Of a stretch of 60,883 nucleotides of DNA, positions 25,443 to 35,754 are shown piece by piece; the stretch's first letter is position 1; each line of letters begins with the position of its first letter. Both the position numbers and the translations under genes were made by a program. The stretch spans positions 1-60,883 of the forward strand of contig NZ_JADEWZ010000032.1 in NCBI RefSeq assembly GCF_015207425.1, written 5' to 3'. The notes beneath the pieces are model-generated. The model saw only the letters and a program-made list of their open reading frames with translations. It did not search any database and had not been told where the DNA came from. The stretch comes from Lusitaniella coriacea LEGE 07157 (GTDB lineage: Bacteria; Cyanobacteriota; Cyanobacteriia; Cyanobacteriales; Spirulinaceae).

Positions 25443-27254
25443 CTAGGCGGGAACTTCTACTTTTTCTTTCCCGGCTAACCCAAAAGCATCGTGGATGGCT
25501 TTGAGGGCTTTTACGCCATCTTGTTGAGCCACAACGCAGCTAATTTTAATTTCTGAGGTAGTAATCATTTGGATGTTGATTTTCTCTTTGGCGAGGGCTG
25601 CAAACATTTTTGCCGCAATGCCGGGATGTCCGATCATTCCCGATCCGACAACGCTGACTTTGGCAATTTCTGTATCGGCTGAGACTTCGCCCCATCCCCA
25701 AAGATCTGCTAAATCTTGTAGGGCGTAACAAGCGGTTTCTGCATCTCCTTGAGCGATGGTACAAGCAATGTCGCGGGTGGGGTTGTCGTTAATGATGCGG
25801 CAACGTTGGGATTGAATGATCGTGTCTACGCTGATGTTTTCTTGGGCGAGTACGCCGAAGATTTTGGCTGCCATGCCGGGGATATCGGGTAGATGGCGAA
25901 CGCTGAGGCGAGCTTGGTCGCAGTCTAGGGCGACACCGCGCACGGGCGGCGCGTTGGTGATGGGCGATGGGGTATTAGATTTTTGGAGGGGGGAGGTGTT
26001 GAGGTCGAAGGTGCGGCAGAGGGAGCCGATCGCGCGATCGCAATCTTCTGCATCGATCGCGCAACTGACTTTAACCTCTGAGGTGGAAATCATTTCGATG
26101 TTGACCCCCGCATCGGCTAAGGTGGCGAACATCTTGGCGGCAATGCCGGGACGACCGATCATTCCGGCTCCCGCGATCGCGATTTTGGCGATGCCACGCT
26201 CGACCATAACGTTGGCTTCTTGGATTTGTTTGGGATGAGAGCGCAACGCTGGCGCGATCGCTTCGGCAACAGCTTCGGCTTTGGATAAGACATCATTCGC
26301 CACGGTGAAGGCAATATCGTTGCTATCCCCTTCGTGAATCGATTGAATAATTAAATCAACATCGACACTCTGACGGGCAATTTCCCCAAACAAGCGGGCG
26401 GCAATGCCGGGACGGTCGGGAACGTGGAGCAGCGAAACTTTGGCTTGATCCGTGTCGAATTCCACTGCATCGACAGCTTTGGCAATTTCTAGGTTCTTGA
26501 GCGATCGCGCGCTGGAAGCCGGGGCGATCACCCGCGTCCCCAACTCTTCGCTCCAACTGGATCGCACCACCAACGGCACGCCATAGTTGCGCGCGATTTC
26601 TACTGCCCGAGGATGCAAGACTTTTGCCCCCAAACTCGCCAACTCCAACATTTCATCGCAGGTAATTTCGCTCATTAACTGCGCGTCGGGAACGAGGCGC
26701 GGATCGGTGGTTAAAATTCCCGGAACGTCGGTATAAATCTCGCACTGACTCGCGCTTAAAGCGGCGGCAAGGGCAACGGCAGAGGTATCCGACCCCCCCC
26801 GTCCCAGGGTGGTAATCTCCATCTCGTGCTGGTTGGAAATACCTTGAAACCCGGCAACAACGACCACTTTTCCTTCACTCAAGTGGCGCTCGATGCGTTC
26901 GGTCTTAATCTCTAAAATTCGGGCGCGACTGTGTTCGCTCTCGGTCACAATCCCTACCTGCGCGCCGGTTAGGGAGATTGCCGGCTGTCCCAACTCCTGC
27001 AATGCCATACTCAACAGCGCGATCGATACCTGTTCTCCGGTGGAGAGGAGCATATCCATTTCTCGCCGAGAGGGATTGCTCGAAATTTGTTGGGCGAGTG
27101 TCATTAAACCATCGGTTGTTTTGCCCATTGCAGACACGACAATCGCGACAGAATTGCCCTCTCGAACAGTCTTACAAACGCGCTGGGCAACCGTTTGAAT
27201 GCGTTCGACCGAACCAACGGATGTACCGCCGTACTTTTGGACAATTAGCGCCAT
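25443..27254 (-). CDS. lysC: Aspartate kinase
   Basis: 603 residues from the ATG at 27252-27254 ([19 protein letters not shown]); GAGG lies nine bases upstream. It phosphorylates aspartate, the first step to lysine, threonine and methionine. Kinase domain: [36 protein letters not shown] and AKVLHPRA. From about 265 onward are two tandem pairs of ACT domains ([64 protein letters not shown]), the doubled regulatory region typical of cyanobacterial aspartate kinases and expected to bind Lys/Thr. A further start nine bases upstream (TTG) is less likely. Confidence 0.96.
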   Translation of the reverse strand: MALIVQKYGGTSVGSVERIQTVAQRVCKTVREGNSVAIVVSAMGKTTDGLMTLAQQISSNPSRREMDMLLSTGEQVSIALLSMALQELGQPAISLTGAQVGIVTESEHSRARILEIKTERIERHLSEGKVVVVAGFQGISNQHEMEITTLGRGGSDTSAVALAAALSASQCEIYTDVPGILTTDPRLVPDAQLMSEITCDEMLELASLGAKVLHPRAVEIARNYGVPLVVRSSWSEELGTRVIAPASSARSLKNLEIAKAVDAVEFDTDQAKVSLLHVPDRPGIAARLFGEIARQSVDVDLIIQSIHEGDSNDIAFTVANDVLSKAEAVAEAIAPALRSHPKQIQEANVMVERGIAKIAIAGAGMIGRPGIAAKMFATLADAGVNIEMISTSEVKVSCAIDAEDCDRAIGSLCRTFDLNTSPLQKSNTPSPITNAPPVRGVALDCDQARLSVRHLPDIPGMAAKIFGVLAQENISVDTIIQSQRCRIINDNPTRDIACTIAQGDAETACYALQDLADLWGWGEVSADTEIAKVSVVGSGMIGHPGIAAKMFAALAKEKINIQMITTSEIKISCVVAQQDGVKALKAIHDAFGLAGKEKVEVPA

Positions 27255-27427
27255 GATCTGCAACCTCTTTTGCGTTCAACAAACATCCAGAGCTAGGAAT
27301 TGGGAAAAAGCAAGTTTCTCCAAATTATCAAATATCAGTTGGAAAGGAACTGAAAAACTTTACAAAAAAAAGCGATCGCGCCCTATCATCAAAACTCCTT
27401 GGGTCTGAAACCCCGCCGTTGAGGATG

Positions 27428-29536
27428 TCAAGATACGGGAATTTCAATAACAACTTCTGTTCCGCGATCGGGTTCGGAGATCATTTTAAGTTGACCGCCA
27501 TGCTTTTCTACAATAATTTGATGGCAAATGGAAAGTCCCAACCCCGTTCCCTTACCCACGGGTTTAGTGGTGAAAAAGGGGTCAAAAATTTTCTCCTGCA
27601 CTGCTGGGGGGATCCCAGAACCGTTATCTGCGATGGAAATCATTGCCTGGGGGACATCGCCCTCTTCGGAAAGGGCAGTCCGAATGGTAATTTGATGATG
27701 CTCTTGGCGAGGTGCGGTTTCTAAAGCGTCGATGGCATTGCTCAGGACGTTCATGAAAACTTGATTGAGTTGTCCGGCGTAACACTCAATCGGAGGGAGA
27801 TCGCCGTATTCTTTAATAATTTCAATTCCCTGACTATCGGATTTGGGTTTGAGCCGATGTTGCAGAATCAAGAGCGTACTTTCAATGCCTTCGTGAATAT
27901 CGACGGGTTTCCGTTGCGCTTCATCCAAGCGAGAGAAGTTTTTGAGGGAGAGAACCAGTTGGCGGATGCGTTCGGTTCCCACATTTATTGAAGCGAGGAT
28001 TTTGGGTAAATCTTCGACCAAAAATTCCAATTCGATCTCTTCTAATTTTCGCGCGATCGCGTCGTGGGGTTCGGTGTCATGTTGTTGATAGAGATCGATC
28101 AATTCGAGCAACTCATCGATGTAGGTGCGCGTGTAGGAGAGATTGCCGTAGATAAAGTTAATGGGATTGTTGATTTCGTGGGCAATTCCTGCGATCAATT
28201 GCCCCAAACTCGACATCTTTTCTGTGTGGATGAGTTGAGTTTGGGTTTCTTTTAAATCGATCAGTGCCTGTTGTAGGTTGGCGGTTCGCTCTCGAACTTG
28301 CTCCTCTAAATTGGCATTGAGGGCTTGAACCTGTTGGTGCATTCGGTATTGCTGAATTGCTCCGGCAAATTGCTCGCCGATGGCTTGTAGGAGTTCGGGT
28401 TCGTCCTCTCGCCACGGGTCAGCTTGCCCTTTTTTTGATTCCTTCCAGACCTCAAAAGAGAGGCGCGGTTGCTCCTGTCGTCGGTCGGAATCGACCTGAC
28501 CCGCCCAGAGAATTTCTGTATCGATTTCATCGCGAAAAACGCTCAAGTATCCCAAGAATTCCTGGCGATATTCCAGGGGAATGATTAAAATGCCGCGAAT
28601 TTTAGTGGGGCGAAAAGCGGGTTGTAGGTTGCGCAATTGGGGAACGCGATACAGATCGGCAATCGCCCAAGGTGAGGTCGTACCGGGCTGAAAGTGCTGC
28701 TGCCAGACGCTATATTGCTCCATGAAGGGGAATTTTGCCAGTTCTGAGAAAGTGGGCTGCGTCCCACAGCGATAGAGTTGGGGTTCGTCTTCTGTGTTAC
28801 TGGCAAGATACAACCGCCCTCCGGAGCCTTGGAGCGCCTCTATGGTGGCTTCGAGGGCTTTTTGGAGTTCGATCGCGTGGAGGGAGTGGAGGAGGTGAGA
28901 GATGCGATTGATAGCGGTTTCCCGGTAGGCTTGACGGCGAGCGCGTCTGAGGAGTTGGTTTGCTGAGATCGCGATTGCCAATTGATCCGCAACCCATTGT
29001 AGTGCTTGGAGTTCGTCTGCTGAGATCGCCCGCGCTACGGCATTGTGAGACACGAGCAAGCCCCAAAGTTTCTCTCCATCGAGAATCGGAACCACCACAG
29101 AAGACTGTACGCCCATCGCGGTCAGATATTCCATGTGGCAAGAATCCACCGGACGATAGCGAATTTCCTCATTCTCCTCTGGTTCTGTGGGGAAACTCTG
29201 GATAATCTGCTGTTGGGAAAGATCGATAATCGAGCGCACCCGCGCCTTAACAAACAATTCCCGCGCCTCTGGCGGAATGTCATCTGCTGGGAAATTGAGT
29301 CCTGAAAGGGATGGCAGATAATTGTTATGAATCGATTCTGCCACCACCCGACCGCTCCCGTCGGGGTGAAACTGATAAACTTTTACGCGATCGGTCCCCA
29401 AAAACAAACGAACTTCCGCCGCCGTAGCATTCAGCGCATCGGGTAGTTCTGGGGATTGAAGAATGCGTTGGGTCACGCGATCAAATAAACTACCGCGATC
29501 GGCAGTTTCGGGTTTATCTTGTTGATGAATGGACAT
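27428..29536 (-). CDS. Phytochrome-like GAF-GAF sensor histidine kinase
   Basis: 702 residues, no membrane segments. GAF1 (about 20-190) is phytochrome-like: [33 protein letters not shown], and [16 protein letters not shown] with a Cys-His pair where bilins attach. GAF2 (about 215-400) contains [21 protein letters not shown] coiled linker leads to HisKA with [12 protein letters not shown] (phospho-His) and HATPase motifs [30 protein letters not shown] and PHY domains of true phytochromes are missing. Light or bilin sensing is therefore possible but not certain. The partner regulator is not adjacent. Confidence 0.88.
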   Translation of the reverse strand: MSIHQQDKPETADRGSLFDRVTQRILQSPELPDALNATAAEVRLFLGTDRVKVYQFHPDGSGRVVAESIHNNYLPSLSGLNFPADDIPPEARELFVKARVRSIIDLSQQQIIQSFPTEPEENEEIRYRPVDSCHMEYLTAMGVQSSVVVPILDGEKLWGLLVSHNAVARAISADELQALQWVADQLAIAISANQLLRRARRQAYRETAINRISHLLHSLHAIELQKALEATIEALQGSGGRLYLASNTEDEPQLYRCGTQPTFSELAKFPFMEQYSVWQQHFQPGTTSPWAIADLYRVPQLRNLQPAFRPTKIRGILIIPLEYRQEFLGYLSVFRDEIDTEILWAGQVDSDRRQEQPRLSFEVWKESKKGQADPWREDEPELLQAIGEQFAGAIQQYRMHQQVQALNANLEEQVRERTANLQQALIDLKETQTQLIHTEKMSSLGQLIAGIAHEINNPINFIYGNLSYTRTYIDELLELIDLYQQHDTEPHDAIARKLEEIELEFLVEDLPKILASINVGTERIRQLVLSLKNFSRLDEAQRKPVDIHEGIESTLLILQHRLKPKSDSQGIEIIKEYGDLPPIECYAGQLNQVFMNVLSNAIDALETAPRQEHHQITIRTALSEEGDVPQAMISIADNGSGIPPAVQEKIFDPFFTTKPVGKGTGLGLSICHQIIVEKHGGQLKMISEPDRGTEVVIEIPVS

Positions 29537-29649
29537 GGAAGTTATTACTTTTTTCTAAAAAACGGCAGGAAACAAGGCATAGACCCTTTCATTCGCATCT
29601 AGAGCGATTTAACAAAGACAAACAAAAAAGGTTGATAAGCTAAAACACA

Positions 29650-29770
29650 TTCAAATTGGGTATCGAGCGCTCTGTATCAAAGCCGTCAATCTCTCACCGT
29701 GTCATCGTGTCACCCCTAGGTCGGCTTGCGTCCTCTGAGGAGGTGGCGATCTCTCCGTGTCACCCTAAGT
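29650..29770. repeat. Dispersed repeat block, second copy, within a 485-bp spacer
   Basis: The spacer 29537-30021 contains GGTATCGAGCGCTCTGTATC, AAAGCCGTCAATC and CCCCTAGGTCGGCTTGCGTCC, the same order as at 22137-22215, followed by CCGTGTCACC-type sequence from the composite repeats. The rest of the spacer (29770-30021) shows nothing I can name; it should contain the promoter of the pentapeptide gene. Confidence 0.6.
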
Positions 29771-30021
29771 CACAATTTAAATGCACAACAGCTTATGCCC
29801 CGTCTCGTATTGGTATAGCGCGGGACTTATTGCTCCCCAAACCCCACACAAGTTAAAATGTATCTTAACGAAAAATTGCAGTCATACATCGGGATTTTCA
29901 CACAAATTTTCATCGATTCTTAGACAACTCAGTAGAAGGGATGATTTCGATTTGTCCGGCTCTAGCTCAATTCTGGCAGAATTAAGTTAATGCCAACCGC
30001 ATCAAATCCAAAACACACGCA

Positions 30022-31389
30022 ATGGATCCCAGCGAATTATTAAAGCGTTACGCCGCAGGAGAAAAGGATTTTAGGGAAGTTAATGTCAGTGGAGCCAATT
30101 TGAGCAACGTTGACCTCAGCGAAATCAACTTCTTTAGAGCCTATCTCGATGAAGCCAATCTCAATCACTCGAATCTCAACAAAGCGAATCTAAGTGAGGC
30201 TTACCTGAGCGAGGCGAGTCTCAATAAGGCAAACTTAAGAGATGCAGATTTGAGCAAGGTCGATCTCAGCGAGGCTGAGTTACAAGAAGCGTGTCTTAGC
30301 GATGCTTATATGAGCGAAGCCTATTTGGGTCGAGCCGATCTCTTTCGTGCGGATTTGGGTCGTGCGGATCTGTTTGCTGCTAATTTGGGCGAGGCGAACC
30401 TGAGCGAAGCCTACCTCTTTGGCGCAACTCTTTTTCGAGCCGATTTGAATCGGGCAAATTTGAGTAAAGCCGATCTCAGCGTTGCCTATCTCAGCGTTGC
30501 CTATTTTCACAAAGCCAATCTTGGGGAAGCCTGTTTATTCAGGGCAAATCTCAGCGAAACCGATTTTAGTTCGGCGAATCTCAAGGATGCTAACCTCGGC
30601 GAAGCGGATTTGAGCAATGCTAATTTAAGCGGTGCTAATTTAAGCGGTGCTAATTTAAGCGGTGCTAATTTAAGCGGTGCTAATTTGAGCGGTGCTGATT
30701 TAAGCGGTGCTGATTTGAGTCAGGTCGATTTGCGAGGATTCGATTTGAGCGGTGCTAATCTCAGCCGTGCTAATCTCAGCGATGCTAATCTTTCAGTGCT
30801 TCAGGCATTTGCAACAAATTTTGAGGGCGCAATTTTCACAGGAGCTTGTGTCGAAGATTGGAAGATTAATAATGCAACAAATTTGAAGGATATTGTTTGC
30901 GAGTATGTTTATTTGAAAGCGAATGCTCAAGACCGTTTGCCCCACAATCCCAGGCTGATTTTTGAGTCGGGGGAATTTACTCAACTGTTCCAACAAATCT
31001 TAGAACCTGTTGATTTTTTATTTCGCGATCGCCCGAACTGGTCGGCGTTTGCCTATTCTTTTAAGAAGTTGCAAGATGATGACGTTGCTCGCGGACTGGA
31101 AGTTCAAAAGATTGAGAAGAAAGAAGGTGGCGCAATTCTAGTTGAGTTGGGCGTTCCTGTCGATGTGGACAAGGAAAGACTTCAAGAGTGCTTTTGGCAC
31201 GATTACAGAATGGCGGAAAACGCTTTGCACTCAAAACAGTTAACACCCCAAGAAAATTCCCGTTCGCGGTATGAAGGGCAGATCGATGGACTTTTCGACC
31301 TGCTCGAACATCAAGAAGCACTACAACAAATCATTGCGGAGAATTATACGATGTTAGATATCCCCTATGCTTCAATGCCTAGGGGATAG
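30022..31389 (+). CDS. Pentapeptide-repeat protein with C-terminal domain
   Basis: 455 residues. Residues 17-260 consist of nearly uninterrupted A(D/N)LSx pentapeptides (about 45), predicting a long right-handed beta-helix. Residues 275-455 form a separate globular domain (PRLIFESGEFTQLFQQIL, DRPNWSAFAYSFKKLQDDD, VELGVPVDVDKERLQECF) that I recall at the C-terminus of other cyanobacterial pentapeptide proteins. Its role is unknown. There is no signal peptide, so it is probably cytoplasmic. Codons in part of the helix are repeated exactly, indicating recent repeat growth (see 30631). Confidence 0.85.
   Translation: MDPSELLKRYAAGEKDFREVNVSGANLSNVDLSEINFFRAYLDEANLNHSNLNKANLSEAYLSEASLNKANLRDADLSKVDLSEAELQEACLSDAYMSEAYLGRADLFRADLGRADLFAANLGEANLSEAYLFGATLFRADLNRANLSKADLSVAYLSVAYFHKANLGEACLFRANLSETDFSSANLKDANLGEADLSNANLSGANLSGANLSGANLSGANLSGADLSGADLSQVDLRGFDLSGANLSRANLSDANLSVLQAFATNFEGAIFTGACVEDWKINNATNLKDIVCEYVYLKANAQDRLPHNPRLIFESGEFTQLFQQILEPVDFLFRDRPNWSAFAYSFKKLQDDDVARGLEVQKIEKKEGGAILVELGVPVDVDKERLQECFWHDYRMAENALHSKQLTPQENSRSRYEGQIDGLFDLLEHQEALQQIIAENYTMLDIPYASMPRG
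30631..30705 (+). repeat. Exact 15-bp tandem repeats inside the pentapeptide gene
   Basis: GGTGCTAATTTAAGC occurs three times in a row (30631-30675), followed by two units with one or two substitutions. Each unit encodes GANLS. Exact codon identity, against varied codons elsewhere in the gene, points to slippage-driven expansion. Confidence 0.8.
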
Positions 31390-31482
31390 TATTAAACCCG
31401 ATTTGCTTAGAAGAGCAATTCTCTCGCGTCAAATTCACCTAATCGCCGACCATTGCACAAACTTCTGTGATATTACGCGCTT

Positions 31483-32973
31483 TCAGAAGCGGCAGGAGCG
31501 ACGCTGGCTGTCATCTTTCGGTTCTTGCCAGGAATAAGCAAAGTGGCTGACGGCGTTAATTCTGGGAACTTGTTGTCGAATCGCTGCCATTTGCTCTTCA
31601 AGAGAGGGACGCTTGCCATCGCGCCGTCCCCAATACCCGGCTAAGGCTGGGATGATTTTGACTTGTTGGTTTGGGGCTTGGCGAACGGCTTGTTGAACGA
31701 GGTCTACGATGCAGTTGGTGTTGCCACAAACGGCATATGCCATTGGATGCCATTCTAAAGAGGTGGGAAAACGATCCCACGGTTGCAGGCGCGAGTCGTA
31801 TCCTTGTTGACCGACGGCTTGGTTGGCATCGGGAAAGAAAACTGCCCCGGCGGGGATGTTTGCCTGTTCTAGGGGACGAGTGGCGAGGCTGAGGAAATCG
31901 ATTACGCCTTGAGCTGCATGGGCCACTGCCAGGTTCCAGAGTTGGGATTGAATTGCTCCTCGGCTGTTGCCGGAAGAGAGATTGCGACCTTGCCAATTGG
32001 GGGTTCTTTCTTGGGGATAGCGTCGCTGTGCGGTTTCAATGTCGCTGGCGCTAACGCTGCCTTTGCGCACGAAACTTTGAATTAACGCTCGTCCTTGGTT
32101 GTTCAAGCCGCGTTGATAGAGGGTTTGGAGGGATGCTTCCCCATAAATCCAGAGGTCTTGAACTTTCGCTGCAACGGAGGCATTTCCCGTACCGCGCGGG
32201 TAGCGGATGTAGTCGAAGAGCATTCCATCGGGTCTTCGCTGGGCGACGGATTGCACCATTTGGTAGTATTCGTTGCGAGCTTGAGGATTGTAGGGGTCGA
32301 TAAAGGCTTGAGAACCGTCGTGAACGACGGATAGGCTGTTTTGCCCTTTGCCGTTGCGCGCGAGGACTTGCTGTCGGTCGGGGCGTTGGGCGTAGGCATA
32401 GCCAAAGTTCATGGTAAATGCCCAGGCGTAAACTTTGAGTCCGCGATCGCGCCCTTTTTCAATTGCCATTGCCAACAAGTCGGCATCTCGCGTTTCTGGG
32501 GTTCGCGCGACGGAGGGCCAAGTGGTGGGGTTATCGTTTGCGGGAAGCAGGACTCGAGCATCGTAGAAGACTTCGACGTGGATTTGGTTATAGCCTTTAT
32601 TAACAATGCGATCGAGGACGGCATCCATCGCCCCCGGACGGGCATCGCAAGGATAGAGGCGCAGCCAAATGGCTTGGGTTTTGGGCCACACGCGATCGCG
32701 GCATTGGCGCAACCAATCGCCGTGTTCCTCGATCAGGTCTTCGTAGCGCTCCTGCGCCTCTGAATTGCCCTTTAATGCCGCTTGACGCAAATCATCTTTT
32801 TGCTTGGCTGTATTGGCAGGGAGTTGGCAGTAAGCGGCTGTTTGCGCCGCGACGGGGTGCGCGATCGCCATTTGACTCGTGATGCTGCCAATCGCAATGA
32901 AGCTAGACAGAAGACGACGGGTGCGGTGCTTCATTTTGATGGTTTGAGAGAGTTGTTTTCGAGCTAAAGTCAT
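31483..32973 (-). CDS. Secreted glycoside-hydrolase-like protein (GHL10/DUF187)
   Basis: 496 residues. A signal peptide follows a basic start (RRLLSSFIAIGSITSQMAIA, cleavage near VAAQTAA); an internal ATG at MKHRTRR is an alternative start. The main domain (about 95-490) is a TIM-barrel glycoside-hydrolase-like fold: IWLRLYPCDARPGAMDAVL, GYNQIHVEVFYDARVL, VYAWAFTMNFGYAY, DGMLFDYIRYPRG and LEWHPMAYAVCG. This matches the GHL10 group, proposed to act on extracellular polysaccharides. The usual group has the DYIRYP motif, seen here. The substrate is unknown. It acts in the periplasm or outside. Confidence 0.85.
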   Translation of the reverse strand: MTLARKQLSQTIKMKHRTRRLLSSFIAIGSITSQMAIAHPVAAQTAAYCQLPANTAKQKDDLRQAALKGNSEAQERYEDLIEEHGDWLRQCRDRVWPKTQAIWLRLYPCDARPGAMDAVLDRIVNKGYNQIHVEVFYDARVLLPANDNPTTWPSVARTPETRDADLLAMAIEKGRDRGLKVYAWAFTMNFGYAYAQRPDRQQVLARNGKGQNSLSVVHDGSQAFIDPYNPQARNEYYQMVQSVAQRRPDGMLFDYIRYPRGTGNASVAAKVQDLWIYGEASLQTLYQRGLNNQGRALIQSFVRKGSVSASDIETAQRRYPQERTPNWQGRNLSSGNSRGAIQSQLWNLAVAHAAQGVIDFLSLATRPLEQANIPAGAVFFPDANQAVGQQGYDSRLQPWDRFPTSLEWHPMAYAVCGNTNCIVDLVQQAVRQAPNQQVKIIPALAGYWGRRDGKRPSLEEQMAAIRQQVPRINAVSHFAYSWQEPKDDSQRRSCRF

Positions 32974-33182
32974 TGGAGTGCAATAAATTCGGCAAGCTGA
33001 ACGGAAGTTGAGGGAGCGTCTTTCGCTACTAAGGTTCTCGTCCGATACAGCATAATACCAAAACTCTCTTCAAAGTTAAGATTAGTACTTCCGGTCAAAA
33101 AAGAAAGGATTTGACCCTGCAAACCCTTTTTGGCGCGCGCTATTTAAAACAGGCACTATTTACAATAAAAACAAGCAGGCAA

Positions 33183-33587
33183 TTATGCGCCGCGCTTGAG
33201 TGCGAGTTCGACCTGTTTAAATTCTTGCTTGAGACGCTTTTTCAACTTTTCAGGAATCGGACGAATACCGTAAGAGCTATAAAATCCAGCTAAACTGTTC
33301 ACCGCCGTCTGCATGGTTGTGAAAGAGCGTAACGTAGAAACTTTGCTATTTCTGCGGTAGCGAGACGCATAATCATTCATTTGCGATCGCGCTAAGGCAA
33401 CAACTTCTTTTTTATTCGTAGCATCGTTGGGCAAGTCAATTGCTGTCGTTAAATTTTCTAGAACCATTGAGGTATCTTGACTGTAATTACCCGTTAGCCC
33501 GTTTGGACCAGCGCCACAACCCACTAAGCCAATGACAGCCAAAAGTAGCAAAGCGAACAGGCGGGATATGTGAGGTTTGATCGACAT
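33183..33587 (-). CDS. psb27: Photosystem II assembly lipoprotein Psb27
   Basis: 134 residues. Signal peptide with lipobox LVGCG, the Cys being residue 24. The mature four-helix domain: DTSMVLENLTTAIDLPND, EVVALARSQMNDYASRYRR, SFTTMQTAVNSLAGFYSSYG and RPIPEKLKKRLKQEF. It binds CP43 on the lumenal side during assembly and repair of the oxygen-evolving centre. Length and motifs match the family well. Confidence 0.95.
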   Translation of the reverse strand: MSIKPHISRLFALLLLAVIGLVGCGAGPNGLTGNYSQDTSMVLENLTTAIDLPNDATNKKEVVALARSQMNDYASRYRRNSKVSTLRSFTTMQTAVNSLAGFYSSYGIRPIPEKLKKRLKQEFKQVELALKRGA

Positions 33588-33722
33588 GATTTACATTAAT
33601 TTACAAAAACATTTAGATTAGGATCGATCCTACCTTGGAATGGTCGCCAGCAGTGCATAACCTCCCGCGAACGAGAGATAGATACGAATAAGTTACCCCA
33701 ACAAATAGTCAGGAGCGGGAAA

Positions 33723-34336
33723 ATGCGAATAAAACTCTCTAAAACGATCGTACTTGCGTTAACGGGTGCGGTACTAACAATGGATATGGCAAATGCTCAA
33801 ACCATCCTCGCTTGCGGCGGTTCCTTGCTAAGCATAGGCGATACCTAAGTACAGGACAAAAGTTGCTGCAAATTCAATTACGATCGAACGAGTAGGTTAA
33901 GTTGAGGCACGAAACCCAACAGAGGCAAGACTTACACCCCTTTTGTTGGGTTTCGCTCTCGCTCAACACCAACCTACGAAAATACGTCATTGCTCGGGCA
34001 TTTTATTTTTTGTCCTGTACAGAGAGGCGATACCACCCTTGCCAATTGTATGGCAGAGGAATGTCAGAATATCTTATTGATCGCCTGCAAGAAGGTCATG
34101 CTGTGATGGTAAAAGACTGCGAGATTGCAGACAAACCTTGCAAACTGATGACCAATCTTTATCTGATGGAAAATGAAGAGTTTATGGCAATTGTGCGCAG
34201 AACATCATCATCAGAAGAATTCATTGTTATTCAAGACTCTATTTCGTCTCTATCCATCGGGAAGTTGCGAGGATGTGGCAATAATCATCAAATTGAAATT
34301 TTGAGCTTGAGAAATTTAGAATTACGCCTGATGTGA
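33723..34336 (+). pseudogene. Secreted-protein gene broken by a MITE insertion and a frameshift
   Basis: The 5' part is intact: AGGAG seven bases before the ATG at 33723, then a signal peptide (KLSKTIVLALTGAVLTMDMANA) and TILACGGSLLSIGDT, ending at a stop made by the inserted element (33846). After the element and its duplicated target, the reading continues as TTLANCMAEECQN in one frame and SEYLIDRLQEGHAVMVKDCE... ILSLRNLELRLM in another, so a +1 shift near 34060-34075 is also needed. The final stop (34334-34336) lies inside another repeat copy. The original protein was probably a small periplasmic, Cys-containing protein. Confidence 0.6.
33846..34024. mobile_element. 179-bp MITE with 10-bp target duplication
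   Basis: Flanked by identical AGGCGATACC (33836-33845 and 34025-34034). Terminal inverted repeats GTACAGGACAAAA / TTTTGTCCTGTAC lie just inside. The interior is a long hairpin pairing GTAGGTT, GTTGAG and CGAAACCCAACA with TGTTGGGTTTCG, CTCAAC and AACCTAC. That interior sequence is common in cyanobacterial spacers; another copy lies at 36723-36756. A 10-bp duplication suggests mobilisation by an IS4- or ISAs1-type transposase supplied elsewhere. Confidence 0.8.
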
Positions 34337-34430
34337 ATTACCCGAAACCCTTGCGAGGAATAGGGAAGAGGGAACAGGGAAGAGTAAGAACGCAGAGTGA
34401 GGATTTTAGCTTCTAATACACATTAAGCGT
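34324..34430. repeat. MITE-like inverted-repeat element, copy 2
   Basis: ACGCCTGATGTGAATTA at the left and TAATACACATTAAGCGT at the right, with CGCAGAGTGAGGATTTTAGC inside, matching copy 1 at 3331-3459. It truncates the pseudogene and supplies its stop codon. Confidence 0.65.
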
Positions 34431-34622
34431 GAATTACTCCCCAGTAGCACGCACCAAAAATAGAGTGTAGGATGTTCAGAGCAGTTTGACCGCTTCTCAT
34501 ACCCTACACCCTACTGTCAGTTGAGACTCATTAAGAAACTTCAGCCGCAAAGGGTTAATTTACGGGAAAATCGAGAAAAAACCAACTCTTAATGGCAAGA
34601 AGCGCTCTTTATTGCCACAGAC

Positions 34623-34895
34623 TTAGAGAAGACCTGCATTTGAGAGTCCCAGAATCATTCCAGCGCCAAGGATATGACCGAAACTGAGGGTTGCCAGCAA
34701 TTCAGCCAAACCAAACTTTTCCCACAATGCAGGCTTTGCGCCGGAAATACCGGGGCTTTTTCCGGGGTTTTTAATGGCAAAGCGACCAATAGCAACGGCA
34801 AAGAGATTGCACGCAATCATAACAATTGCCACAGAGAGATTCCATTCGGTAGTCGCGGGGACAGTGGATAAAACGGCAGAAATTTGGCTAATCAA
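34623..34895 (-). CDS. psaK: Photosystem I subunit X, PsaK
   Basis: 90 residues, two membrane helices (about 20-40 and 63-85) with the loop KNPGKSPGISG between; this loop and FGLAELLATLSFGHILGAG are typical of PsaK. It is a peripheral PSI subunit in the thylakoid, involved in antenna attachment. The start is a TTG (34893-34895), supported by AGGAG seven bases upstream; no better in-frame ATG gives the expected N-terminus. Its promoter is described at 34941. Confidence 0.95.
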   Translation of the reverse strand: MISQISAVLSTVPATTEWNLSVAIVMIACNLFAVAIGRFAIKNPGKSPGISGAKPALWEKFGLAELLATLSFGHILGAGMILGLSNAGLL

Positions 34896-34940
34896 GTTTT
34901 TTCTCCTTGCTTTTGTTAAAATTTCACAAACTTCAGAGAA

Positions 34941-34946
34941 ATTATA
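34941..34946 (-). promoter_or_regulatory. Probable -10 element of psaK
   Basis: TATAAT on the minus strand, about 45 bp before the start codon. A TTGAAT lies 19 bp further upstream, slightly long spacing. AT-rich flanks are consistent with a strongly expressed photosystem gene. Confidence 0.5.
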
Positions 34947-35076
34947 AAAATCCTTTTGCCGAAAAATTCAATTTGTTGAGAGACTTAACAGCAATTTAAG
35001 TTTTGCAAAATTGATGATATTGCGTCTCTCGCGGGTTGGTTGGCGTTGCTTTCTGGGGTTATGGGATTGAAAAAAG

Positions 35077-35754
35077 ATGAGAATGCGAGTAAAGATTTGT
35101 GGCATTACAAAAGCAGAACAGGGTCGCGCGATCGCGCGATCGGGAGCAACCGCGTTAGGATTTATTTGTGTCCCCCCCTCTCCCCGCTACATTCGACCCC
35201 AGCAAATTCAAGAAGTTATCGCACAATTGCCCCAAAATATCGATTGCATTGGCGTATTTGCCAACGCTGACCCTTCTGACATTTGTCAAATTGTCAAAGA
35301 AACCAATTTAAGCGGCGTACAACTCCACGGACAAGAACCCCCGGAATTTTGCCGCGAACTGCGTCAACTTCTCCCCGAAACGGAACTCATCAAAGCCTTG
35401 AGAATCAAAACCCCAGAATCATTGGAAGATGTAGTGATATATTCCGATGTGGTCGATACGCTTTTGCTCGATGCCTACCACCCACAATTATTAGGGGGAA
35501 CGGGACACACGCTCAATTGGGAAATGCTTCGTTCCTTTAACCCCGGAAAACCCTGGTTTCTCGCCGGAGGATTGACCCCGGAAAACGTAACAGAAGCTCT
35601 CAAGCAAGTTAGTCCGAGGGGAATCGATCTCTCCAGTGGAGTAGAAAAAGCACCGGGAGATAAGGATTTGGAGAAAGTGTCTCGGCTGTTTGAGCGTTTG
35701 AGCGCTTTGGGATATAATAAGCGAGACTCGGATTTGCGCAATTTCGACACCTAA
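35077..35754 (+). CDS. trpF: Phosphoribosylanthranilate isomerase
   Basis: 225 residues, TIM barrel. It isomerises PRA to CdRP in tryptophan synthesis. [17 protein letters not shown] with the catalytic Cys, [42 protein letters not shown] with the catalytic Asp, and [10 protein letters not shown]. The last 28 bases overlap the 5' end of an SRP RNA gene whose promoter is also inside this CDS, so the C-terminal residues ([12 protein letters not shown]) are constrained by the RNA and do not resemble the usual TrpF end. The start could also be the second ATG at 35083. Confidence 0.94.
   Translation: MRMRVKICGITKAEQGRAIARSGATALGFICVPPSPRYIRPQQIQEVIAQLPQNIDCIGVFANADPSDICQIVKETNLSGVQLHGQEPPEFCRELRQLLPETELIKALRIKTPESLEDVVIYSDVVDTLLLDAYHPQLLGGTGHTLNWEMLRSFNPGKPWFLAGGLTPENVTEALKQVSPRGIDLSSGVEKAPGDKDLEKVSRLFERLSALGYNKRDSDLRNFDT
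35690..35718 (+). promoter_or_regulatory. Promoter of the second SRP RNA, inside trpF
   Basis: TTGAGC (35690-35695), 17-bp spacer, TATAAT (35713-35718). The predicted start, about 35725, coincides with the 5' end of the RNA helix. Confidence 0.7.

Noticed and set aside
33902-34060. N-terminal part of a 144-residue frame
   Set aside because: It lies in the hairpin interior of the inserted MITE, not coding sequence.
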